Assembly: GCA_008704415.1 (NCBI GenBank)
Contig: VXIS01000002.1
Location: 186,001-250,000 of the forward strand
Direction: 5' to 3'
Origin: Sphaerosporella brunnea
Lineage: Eukaryota; Ascomycota; Pezizomycetes; Pezizales; Pyronemataceae
Length of the DNA stretch: 64,000 bases
Below are positions 31,899 to 41,219 of this stretch, piece by piece. The position numbers and the translations under genes were made by a program. The notes under the pieces are model-generated. The model was not told the origin of the DNA. It did not search any database and was given only the letters and a program-made list of their open reading frames with translations. How positions within the stretch are numbered: position 1 is the first letter of the stretch; every line of letters starts with the position of its first letter.

Positions 31899-33382
31899 AT
31901 GGCCAGACCGCGACGGAAGTCTTCTCTCGGCTCAGATATTAGAGGTGACACCTCGGCGCCGGCGGTTTCGACTATGGGAACGACGACTTCACAGGTACGG
32001 TAGCGGTAGCACGCGACATCCTTTGCCGAGATCTCCGAGACTTTTGCGCCGGATTGGACAATTTTACTGAGAGGATGCAGAGGGCAGCTTCTCGGAGCCG
32101 GCGGCAGGTGCTGTCTAAAGATCGGAGGTCGTCGAGGCCTCGAGTACGCAGGTTTTGGACTTGGTATAGGGAGGTTTCATACCGGAATACATGGCGTAAG
32201 TTTCTCTCCACTTCCCGTTGAGAGGAATGATGAACTCACTGTTCTTTGTAGTAAACCCGCTGGTTGTCCTGCTCCTTGGGTTGGCGGGTTATGCAATCAA
32301 TCCTACCCCGTCGAACCCGCTGCACGCCGCGATATTCCTTTCTTACCCCCAGCCACCGGACCCAACATCCCCGCAGCCGATAGAGATACAGTATGGAAAG
32401 GGTCTGAAGGATATTAGTTTTGTGCTGTTCTACACGTTCTTTTTCTCATTCACGCGCGAGCTGCTGATGCAACGCGTGCTCCGTCCAATTGCGCATAAAT
32501 GTGGTATCGTCAAGAAGGCAAAGGTTGCTCGGTTCATGGAGCAGACATACACGGCGATCTATTTCGGAGTGTTTGGACCGGTCGGATTGTACGTCATGTA
32601 CCGGACTGAGGTGTGGTATTTCCGCATCCTGGGATTCTACGAAAGATACCCGCATCACACGCACACAGCCGACTTCAAGGCGTATTACCTGTTGCAGGCG
32701 GCGTACTGGAGTCAGCAGGCGATCGTGTTGCTGCTGCAATTGGAGAAGCCGAGAAAGGACTTCAAGGAGCTGGTGCTGCACCACGTTGTCACGCTCACGC
32801 TCATCGCGTGCAGCTACAGATTCCACTTCACGTACATCGGAATCGCGGTGTTCGTCACGCACGACATCAGTGATTTCTTCTTGGCAACGTCAAAGACACT
32901 CAATTACCTCGATCATCCGTGGATCGGACCGTACTTTGGATTCTTCATCCTCGTGTGGGTTTACATGCGCCACTACATCAACATCGGCATCATCGTGAGT
33001 TTGTTCAGAGAGTTTGAGACGGTCGGACCGTGGACGCTCGACTGGGGCCGCCAGTACTACAAGTGCAGACTCGCGCAGGTCATCTCTATCAGCTTGCTCG
33101 GAAGCCTCCAGGCGGTCAACCTGTTCTGGCTTTGGTTCATCCTGCGCATCGCGAAGCGGTTTGTGATGGACAAGGAAGCAGTAGACGAGAGAAGTGAGGA
33201 GGAAGATAATGGAAACGAGGACGATGAGAGTTCTACCCAGGGAGATGAGATGTAAGCGGCACCCTTCTATATTGGCCAAACTATCCCGACATTGACGCAC
33301 GACCTGTAGCACTCCTCGGATAGAAATCACGCTGACCGAGAACGGCAACGCTACCAACGGCGAGGCGAAGAAGAATCAGTAG
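31899..33382 (+). CDS. lag1: Ceramide synthase (Lag1/Lac1 family, TLC domain)
   Basis: The exons are 31899-31944, 31995-32195, 32252-33251 and 33310-33382, giving 439 residues. All junctions are in frame with GT..AG ends. The ER enzyme acylates sphingoid bases with fatty acyl-CoA. The N-terminal 75 residues are basic and cytosolic. The first helix is NPLVVLLLGLAGYAIN. The TLC domain follows with the Lag1 motif: HHVVTLTLIACSYRFHF (His-His at about 259-260) and HDISDFFLATSKTLNYL (His-Asp at about 286-287). These are the catalytic His and Asp pairs of the family. The C-terminal tail is acidic (ERSEEEDNGNEDDESS), as in fungal homologues that are regulated by phosphorylation there. The first intron (31945-31994) is essential; reading through it gives a stop. 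Confidence 0.92.
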
Positions 33383-34263
33383 ATGGGGGGGGGGGGGACT
33401 TCTTACAAAGTTTAATAGTGCGTTTTGTAATCTTTGTCATGCTTTATTTATTTTTTCCTATTTTCTTTGGAGATACCATGTGAACCCTAATATACCTACA
33501 GTTACTAAAGCTTATATTACGAGTATGCAGACGGGAAAAAGCAAATGACCGTAACGCTACGGTAAGCATGATTGATGATGACCTGCAAGCTTAAGAAGTA
33601 CATAATTGTAATGGGGTTTGTGCTGCCGGAGGAGGAGGAGGAGGCGGTAGTGGTGGTGGGAAGAATGGAGTTGTTTGCGACTGTGCTTATTACTTGTGTG
33701 TCGCGATTAATATTGAGACATTTTTTGATTGCCGGCCTAGAGGTTGTGACGATGGTGGTGCGGTTGCGGACGTCGGCGGTCACAGTTATGCACTCGGTGG
33801 CGTGGCGGCGGACGTTCGTGTTTAGTGCAGAACTCACAAAACGCAGCAAAACGGAGAGTTCACAGTTAGGCGCTGCACATGACTTCTGCTATCTTTTACG
33901 CCTTCCCCATCGGGTAGACTGTCCGTGGCTGTATGCAGAGAGACATCGCATCGTGGTGGGTGATATGTAGAGTACTTCTTTATCCACGTGCAAACACGAG
34001 AGAGCGAGCAGACACGATGGATTGAGTTCAGAACTTCAGAACTTCAGATGTTGTGATAGAGTTGCGATAGCTCTCTCCTCTTCCTCCAATCGCACACGCT
34101 GCTGCGAGGCAACGTCATTCCTGCAAAGGGCCACCCGAACACCAGCACCAGCACCAGCACTCTCACCACCCACATACATCCACACCCCTCCACCCCCCCC
34201 CAACCCCACTGCCACGTCTTAAGGGGAAAGAGAAGAAGAGCCCTGCATTTGTCCGGATCCTCG

Positions 34264-34295
<32 letters not shown>

Positions 34296-34355
34296 CTACT
34301 GCCTTTTGTTCAACCTACACATTCTCTCACAACAAAACACACGCATCCTGCCGCA
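33383..34355. other. Intergenic and Mvp1 promoter/leader
   Basis: Starts with a G-tract (33386-33397). A 132-codon frame at 33572-33970 is low complexity at its start and shows no domain. A (CAT)n repeat at 34262-34293 lies in the probable leader of the next gene; the poly-His frame over it is not coding. Confidence 0.45.
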
Positions 34356-36825
34356 ATGTCGCTCTTCGGCGAGTCGCCCCCCGGCACTCGCCCGTTGTTC
34401 GCGTCTCCCGATTTCTCAGGCGGCTCGCCATCCCTCTTCGAGGACGACCCGGCGGCAGGAGATAGCGGCGGCGCGTGGGCCGGCGCCGCCAGCACCTCCT
34501 CCCCTCGCGCCCACCGCAGCAATCGTTCGCAGAACCTCGGCGACGTGGTGCGCGAGCTCTTGACCACCGATAACGCCAATATCCCCCCGGCTTACTATGA
34601 CATATACGAAAAGCTGGTTAGCGAGTTCGGGGATGGCGCCGACGGAAAGGTGGAGGCGCATGGTGCTGCGGATCGCGTGCTGGACGAGGCTGAGGTTTAC
34701 GGCGAGGATAGGAATAGGGTGTGGGAATTGATCGTGGGGAGGAAGGATCTGGTTGGTAGAGGCGAGATTTGGTGTCTTTTGGCTATGGCGGGGCTGGTGC
34801 AGGAGGGGGATAGGGACATTGGCGTCGATGCGGTCGATGTGAGGAGAAGGAGTGAGTGCTACCATACTTCTTGTTGATTGTCCCTTTTCAATGGCGTAGA
34901 GTGTGTTGACCCCCCTCCCACAGATTTACCGATACCCCGATTGAAGACTCTCACCCCTCCGGACCCGCAGCTATCGAGAACAAAGACCCCACCGACGCAG
35001 CCAGAAAGTGCTTACCACAATCGCAACTCTCACCATCAGCATACCCATTCGAACGAAATACCCAATAGCCCTATCAGTCCCGTCTCCGATAAACCCAATA
35101 CCATTGTTGCCCGTCAACAGTCCACTCCGATCAGTACCAAGCCAGTGCGCACTGGCAACCCCGCCGCGTTGTTTGCCTCCAGCGTTGAAGATCCGTGGGG
35201 GGCTCCTCCTCCGCAGCCACCCAATGCCGTCTCTGCCCCGGCTCAAACTCATCAGCAGCGTTATGGGGATATGGATGGTCAGCAGGAGGAGACAGAGGAG
35301 GTACATGAGCCTGACGACATACATGCGGCGCTGCGTAATGCTGGCTCCGGTCGGGTCACTACGTCGTCGACTTGGGCTGGCGACAACTACAGCGTTCAGC
35401 AGAACACATATGCCGAGAACTACAATCAGAGCATCACGGGCTTCGGAGAGCACCCGGGGCTTGGGGCGAGGCATGGCAGCTTTGGCGGCTTAGGCGGAAA
35501 CCGGGTCAATGGCCGTGGTAATAATGGGCACGGAAATGGCGCGTTGACCGGACTTGAGAGAGTCAAGGCTGCCATGAAGGCTCCGGAAGAACACGTTAAT
35601 GTTAACATCCTGCCCGAAAAGGAGGGCATGTTTATGTTCCAGCACAGGAACTACCAGATTACCAGCACACGGCGGGGCAGCCGGGTTGTCCGTAGATATA
35701 GTGACTTTGTCTGGTATGGTACTCCGTCTCATTCCGTGGCCGTGCTAATGGTATAAGGCTGCTCGATTGTCTACACAAACGATACCCATTCCGCCAACTA
35801 CCCCTTCTCCCCCCAAAACGTCTCGCTGGTAAGTTACCTCCCCGCGAAGATTTTGCGCGGGGCTTACTCTTATGCTGGCAATAGTTAACGGCCACTATCT
35901 CTCAGCCGATGCCGAATTCCTCGAGCGCCGCCGCCGGGGCTTGCACCGCTTCGTCAACGCGCTCGTGCGCCACCCCACTCTCTCGCAGGAACAGCTGGTC
36001 ATCATGTTCTTGACCGTGCCAACCGAGCTTTCTGTGTGGCGTAAACAAGCCACCTTCTCGATCGTTGAGGAATTCACCAACCGTTCCCTCCCTTCAGACT
36101 TGGAAGCTTCCCTGCCGCGGGACCTCACGGAAACCTTTGAGACTGTGCGATCTGGCCTCAGGCGCAGCGCGGAGATCTACATCCAGCTCTGCAACCTCGT
36201 GGAGCGACTAGAACGGCGGCACGAGGGCATAGCAGCCGACTACGGCCGCTTCGCAACGTGTCTCAGCTCCCTCACCGACGCCAGCGAGGCTACGTACGCC
36301 GTCGACACGAACGACATACCGCTCCTTAACGACGGGCTCACCGCGGTGTCGAAGAGCTTGACACACTCGCGCGCGCTCCTCGAGGACGAGGCAAAAGCAT
36401 GGGATGCGGGCGTGCTCGAGGATCTGAAGCGTCAGCGCGACACGCTGGTGTCAATGCGGGAGCTGTTCGAGCGCTACGACCGGTTGGCTGGCAACAACAT
36501 CCCGCAGCTCACCAAGCGCATCGAAAATAACCAAAAGAAGCTGGAGACTCTACGGGCCTCAGAGGCGCCGCTCAAACCTGGAGAGACCGAAAAGGTCCAA
36601 GAAGCCATCCGTAAGGACGGCGAGGATATCGAGCGCCAACGCGTCAGGGGCATCTTGATCAGAGAGTGCATCCTCCATGAACTCGTCTTCTTCCAGGGAA
36701 GCCAGTATCATGTCGGCCGCCTCCATCAGGATTGGGCAATTGAGAGAGTTAAGTATGCAGAACTCCAGGCTGAGGGCTGGAGAGCGCTTAGCTCTGAGGT
36801 CGAGGGAATGCCTACGGGGGAGTAG
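34356..36825 (+). CDS. mvp1: Mvp1-type PX-BAR sorting nexin
   Basis: The exons are 34356-34851, 34924-35713, 35758-35828 and 35885-36825, giving 765 residues. The start MSLFGESPPGT matches fungal Mvp1 beginnings. A long disordered region (to about 380) is Pro/Ser/Gln-rich. The PX domain follows (about 385-505). It includes [29 protein letters not shown]; the Arg before Tyr-Ser-Asp-Phe (about 422-427) is the PI3P contact. Two introns of 44 and 56 bp cut this domain. The BAR domain (about 530-760) is helical and ends in LSSEVEGMPTGE. Mvp1 forms retromer-independent carriers that recycle cargo from endosomes to the Golgi in yeast. Homology across PX, BAR and the linker is clear. The 44-bp intron is among the shortest in the window. 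Confidence 0.92.
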
Positions 36826-38089
36826 GGTCCTGACGTGGGCGTAAGCTTAGGCGTCGAGGAACGGGTAGAGATGGCCGGTTGGGTCGGGTGGGTGCAGAGG
36901 AGGCGCAGGGGGTGGGTTAGGAGGATACCGGTCACGGAGGGCGGCGGGTGGGTGTGGACTGTTGATGGTGCTGGTGTGTAGGGGGTGCTTTCGTTTATGG
37001 GATTGCGTTTCCGTTTCCGTTTTTTTTTTTTTTTTTTTTTTTTTTTGGATTGCATGCGTTACGTTGCGTTGCTTTGTGGAAAATTGTTATGACTTGCGTG
37101 TTTTTACTTCTGTTGCCTTTGCGGGTTTAAGAGACTGGATTGCGTTGTGACATTGCTGCGGTTGGTCATGTGTGTTTGCTTGTTTGCTTGCTTGTTGTGA
37201 GTACGTGTTCGTGGTTATAGTACGGTAGTGAAGTAGCATCATGGATGTTAACAAGTTTTTTTTTTTTTTTTTTGGTTTCTGATGAGCTTTTGTGATGGGG
37301 TGTAACTAGACTGTGATACTGTAACCGAAACCCTTGCCCGCAGTACATGTGAATATTTCCACAACAATGCGCAGTAAAAAAATCAATGCGCAATGTAATG
37401 AATAATTTGAATGCGGCATTGCTACGGTATACTGTTCAATGCTCAGCCACACTGTGGGCGGCCTCCGGGGCGGCGATGCAGCGGGCATCGATCGCCGCAC
37501 GGTCAACACCATCGTTCCAACAACCATCACGATCACGCCGAAATGATCAATCGACGCGAGACAAGGCCCCTAGCACCCTCAAAACGGTGGGGATTGCTTT
37601 AAAACAATCGTGCTGATGAAGTAGATCCCAAATCTCACTTCCACGCCTGTAGCAGTGGGACTCGCAGACGATGAAATGTAAGTTTGTCATCGCGATGAGC
37701 GGTTAGAGCGGTTCCAGCATACACTACCGTAAGTGTTACTAGCAGATTGTGACCGGTATTCTCAAAAATACGTACGGTACCGCTTGGGTAAGTGAGACTT
37801 GCTTGGCGGCAAAAAATTGCCCTATAGGGAAGAAGAAAAAAAACTCTCCTTGGCAAGGCTAAAACTTCCAGATATGGTATATCAGTTCTGAGAAGAAAAA
37901 AGCAATTTCGCGGTGTCTCTTACTCATGAATAAATGCGCACTCCGGCGTCTTGGAGGAGCAACTTGTCATTACAACCACATCCATCTCCCCCACCCCACC
38001 CCGCCCCGCCCCGCCGCCCCCCGCCCAATCTCCTCACTTCAGTCCTTATTAGATTACTCAAGTCGACCTAGCCCTGGACCGTTAACAAA
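36826..38089. other. Intergenic with long T-tracts
   Basis: No gene is recognised. T-tracts at 37020-37046 and 37256-37274 may be old retroelement tails or 3' UTR runs. Just before the next ATG, the sequence is CCCC-GCCCC-rich (37988-38030). Confidence 0.4.
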
Positions 38090-38638
38090 ATGGGTGATAT
38101 CCAACCCCTGCCCAAAAAGCACGCTAAATCCACACACCGCGTTCAGCGTCGCGTTATCCCGAAATTACCTGCCAAACCTCGCTCCACACCACACACTCGA
38201 AACACGCGCACCAGCACCAGGCTGCCGCCGCCAGAATCATCGCAAAAACACGCCTCCGGCGCGCCCGCCGAAATCGTGGCCGAGATAAACCGGCGGCTTC
38301 TCGAGTCTGGGGAGCTGGTAAAGTAAGTATTAAGTATATGAGGGAGGAAAGAACGCGCCTACTGCCCCACCCCCACCCCTCTTTTCTGTTTTTGCTTTTG
38401 ACCGAACGTGGATAGACTCGAATCCCACCTCCTCCAACTCCTGCAAGAAGCCGGCTGGACCGAGCAACTGCGAACGTTATGCCAGGAGCGATTGAGAGAC
38501 CCCAAGGCGGGCGTGGCGAATTATGCAGATTTGCGGCGTTCCGTTGAGAAAGAGGCGAGGGAGTCGGTGCCCAAAGATGTTAGGTTGGAGATGGTGGGGC
38601 GTGTGCTGCAGGTGTTGAGGGGGATGATTGAAGAGTAG
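38090..38638 (+). CDS. sus1: Sus1/ENY2, SAGA and TREX-2 subunit, with long N-terminus
   Basis: The exons are 38090-38322 and 38416-38638, giving 151 residues. The C-terminal 90 residues match Sus1/ENY2: EINRRLLESGELVKLESHLLQLLQ, AGWTEQLRTLCQERLRD, and ESVPKDVRLEMVGRVLQVLR. Sus1 sits in the SAGA deubiquitinase module and in TREX-2 at nuclear pores, so it links transcription to mRNA export. The 93-bp intron lies within the conserved first helix region, between Leu-Val and Lys-Leu-Glu-Ser. Typical Sus1 is about 95-100 residues; here about 60 extra, very basic residues precede it (PKKHAKSTHRVQRRVIPK..). The upstream ATG at 38090 is the first in the frame. No ATG lies between it and the conserved part, so the extension is probably real. 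Confidence 0.85.
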
Positions 38639-38951
38639 AGAGTCCGAGGTTTTTGGTATTTCGGGATTTTGATGTTGGCTTTTCGCGTTTTTGGATCTGG
38701 GATTTTGAGCTGGTAATGGGAGTGGATGGTGGACGAATCTTTCTTCTTTCTTTTTTTCTTTTGCTATGGCTGCTGGCCTTGATATACCTCATACCATTTA
38801 AGATATTGATTCCACCAGCTGGTGGTTCAAGCAAGCTCATAATCGACTGATCGGCCACCCACAATAGTTGGGAACGAGGCCCCTAGAAGAACCCCAGCGA
38901 AGCTGTCAATGGCAATGTTCTTTTCTACCCAAGAGCAAGAGTGGCCATAAC
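38639..38951. other. Sus1 3' flank
   Basis: No gene is seen. TTTCTTTTGC-type T-rich DNA (38746-38764) follows the gene. The last eight bases (38944-38951, GCCATAAC) are the left target-site duplication of the MITE. Confidence 0.5.
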
Positions 38952-39376
38952 CAGTGTTCTCAGTAGCCAGCCCAAACAGCCGGGCGGGCTTGGCCGGCTG
39001 CTTTAAGCAGCCAGCCCGGCGGGCTTTTTGCATCAGCCCAAACGGCCCAGCCTGCTGTCGGGCCAGCCCGGCTGCCAGAGCTTTGAGTGATCTCCGGTGA
39101 AGACCGGCCACTGCGAGTGGCGGGGTTCAATCGGCGTCGATAAACTTATCAGGATCTGTGATGTTATACTAAACTTCTATCTAGTGATCTCCTCCTAGTC
39201 ATCATTTTACACGGCGAACATCTTTATGTACTTTTCATTTCATAGCAGTAGTTTACATCACGGTGGTCGTATTTGTCGTCATTGTGGGCTGCAGCCCAAA
39301 CAGCCAGCCGGGCTTTTTGATCAGCCCACATCCGCCCAACGCAGCCGGCCGGGCGGGCTGGCTGTTGAGAAAGCTG
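38952..39376. mobile_element. hAT-like MITE with 8-bp TSD
   Basis: The 8-bp duplication GCCATAAC lies at 38944-38951 and 39377-39384. The 22-bp termini start CAG and match at 18 of 22 positions (CAG-nn-TTCTCA-nn-AGCCAGCCC). Next to the ends are many copies and inversions of AGCCAGCC/GGCGGGCT, as in subterminal transposase-binding repeats. There is no coding capacity. An 8-bp duplication plus CAG ends points to the hAT superfamily. A partial relative is at 27060. Confidence 0.8.
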
Positions 39377-39506
39377 GCCATAACACTCACCTGTCCTCAC
39401 TCTACAACTACCCGCCATTGCATCATTAACATAAGGCTTTTTTTCTCTCAAAAAAGAAAAAACATCATCCGCCTGCCTGTGGACAAAACAAAACATAAGA
39501 CGAAAG

Positions 39507-39578
39507 AGGTCGTACCCGGAATCGAACCGAGATTACCGGAATCAGAATCCGATGTGCTAACCATTACACTATACAACC
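39507..39578 (-). tRNA. tRNA-Gln (anticodon CTG)
   Basis: Acceptor GGTTGTA/TACGACC with one G-U pair, D arm AGTGTAATGGTTAGCA, anticodon stem CGGA/TCCG region with loop TTCTGAT, T arm CTCGG-TTCGATT-CCGGG with one weak pair, discriminator T. It decodes CAG. There is a transposon on each side: the MITE ends 130 bp downstream, and a non-LTR copy lies about 175 bp upstream. Confidence 0.9.
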
Positions 39579-39754
39579 TGCTGTCAGTATAAGTGGTAAC
39601 TTTGGATTTAACATGAGCTTGGGTTGAGGTGTACCATGTTTTGGTGGCCAAGAGAAGCAGAGCTGTATTCCTACATGTCTGCGAGTGCTTTAAGAAAGCA
39701 TTCCTGCCTCAAAAGCGCAGAACCTCTCAAGCTTCAGGAGCCCGTTATCTTAGC

Positions 39755-40785
39755 TTTTTGTTTTAATCATATTGTATTTGGCCGCTTGCGGCCATGACAT
39801 ATATAAGAGGCGGAGGTAATGCTACCCCTAGGCTCGAGTCCTACTGTGGGGCCTGCACCTCCTTTAGGAAAATAGATAAGGAAATCCGCACCAAATGTAA
39901 AAGCGCACCAAGGAGATTCGTGTCTGAAAAAAGTATGAAAGAAAATACAGGGTCAGGGAAACAGTTTAGGCCATGGCCGGCCATAATCCAACTTCAGTGC
40001 TGCCTAAGAAAACCATCACCGCCTCCGTACATGGCCAACGGCGACGACTACTGCGCTGCTGGCCGACGATAGGTGCACGGAAGCGGTGCTGGATTTCCTG
40101 GGCTCCACTAAAGTAGCGACATGGCCCGACAAGGCTGCATGATGTATCGAAATGGTCTTTCCTTTGTCTTTCCCCTAAGCGCGCTTCTCTTGTTACGAAT
40201 CTCCTTGGTGCGACTCATTCACTCGGTTCGATTTGATTGTCTCTATTTCCTTAGAAGGGCTGCAGGCACCAACAGTAGGCTCCGACCTAAGGTGTAGCAT
40301 AGTCTCTTCTCTTATATATATGTCATGGCTGCAAGCGGCCGAATACAACATGATTAAAACAAAAAAACAAAAATCGCCTCCGTACAGCGTTCATCAGACA
40401 ACAGGACCCCAATGGATCTGTTCGTCCTCCGTCTCTTTGGCCCTTCCTGTGTAGCGTCTGCTACTGCCTTCCATAGCACCGCCTGCTCCTTTCACCACCG
40501 CGCGCAATGCTTGAAAAGGTGCTCTCTCGTCTGTGTCTGCCCGCTTGTGCAGAACCAGCATTTGTCGTCATCTCGCCGACCTGTTTGGTGTAGGTATGGC
40601 GCCAAGGGCGCTTTACCCAGCCTGAGCTGGAAGAAGCGTGACGCCAGGGTTTTCCGGCATTTGAAGACCGTAGGGTCGGGTCTTTTCCGGCGGCGGAAGT
40701 AGCCCTTGGGTTTGCAGTGCAGAGCCAGCCATGCTTCCCGATCCTGGTGTCTGGCTTTGGTGATCCTTCGACCGACGTGGGCAAG
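39755..40785 (-). mobile_element. 5'-truncated non-LTR retrotransposon (outer copy of nest)
   Basis: The duplication CCGTTATCTTAGC occurs at 39742-39754 and 40786-40798. Read on the minus strand, the element keeps the end of ORF2: RDDKCWFCTSGQTQTREHLFKHC (the zinc knuckle), then an ARW-stop, then the frame continues with KEQAVLWKAVADATQEGPK and GVLLSDERCTEA. The frame is then interrupted by another insertion (40032-40374). It picks up again on the far side with VMVFLGSTEVGLWPAMA and a stop. The 3' UTR ends with the hairpin (39780-39793) and AATATGATTAAAACAAAA. The in-frame stop shows that it is inactive. Confidence 0.88.
40032..40374 (+). mobile_element. Non-LTR retrotransposon nested in the outer copy
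   Basis: The duplication CGCCTCCGTACA lies at 40020-40031 and 40375-40386; the target bases belong to the outer element's ORF. The insert starts in ORF2 (ALLADDRCTEAVLDFLGSTK..WPDKAA, stop) and ends with the hairpin GGCTGC-AA-GCGGCC (40327-40340, one G-U pair) and CATGATTAAAACAAAAAAAC. It belongs to the same family as the outer copy, but is inserted in the opposite direction. Both ends are sharp, so it is a true second event and not a rearrangement. Confidence 0.88.
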
Positions 40786-40798
40786 CCGTTATCTTAGC

Positions 40799-41219
40799 AT
40801 GTGTGCGGTGCAAATTCCCAGGCAGACAACAAGGAAAATGTTTCATGGTGCAGTATATTAAGGGTAGCAAACGGATGATCGCAAGGCATTTATGGCTTCG
40901 GCGCTAAATGCAGGCAGCTAGCCATCTCATCTACCTAGGTACCTAGGTAGATACTAAGTAGGCAAGGCAAGCAAGGGGGGAACCGGATCCGCGGCAAACT
41001 ATTAATACAGGCAATTAATACGAACATGTCCAACGATCAGTAGCTTCCGCAGTACCTAGTCCTGTTTATATCTAGCAGACCCGGTGAAGTCGACAGCTTC
41101 TGTGCAACCACGTAGGTAGGACCGCTGCTAGCATGGATGAACTGCCCCGATGTTAAATGCCTCTACACACCGCGCCGCCATCTCCTCTCATTCGATGCCA
41201 TTCTTCGCAGTCACATAAC
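40799..41219. other. Intergenic and promoter of the DUF3433 gene
   Basis: No gene is seen. It carries a CCTAGGTACCTAGG repeat at about 40933-40947. An in-frame upstream ATG at 41157 could extend the next protein by 21 residues. Confidence 0.4.

Noticed and set aside
31995..32070. Alternative first intron of the ceramide synthase gene starting at the gtacgg near 31995
   Set aside because: The phases do not fit any good acceptor. The intron at 31945-31994 keeps a long open frame with normal splice ends.
34249..34563. Frame with a poly-His run near the Mvp1 start
   Set aside because: It comes from a (CAT)n repeat in the leader and runs out of frame through the true Mvp1 first exon.
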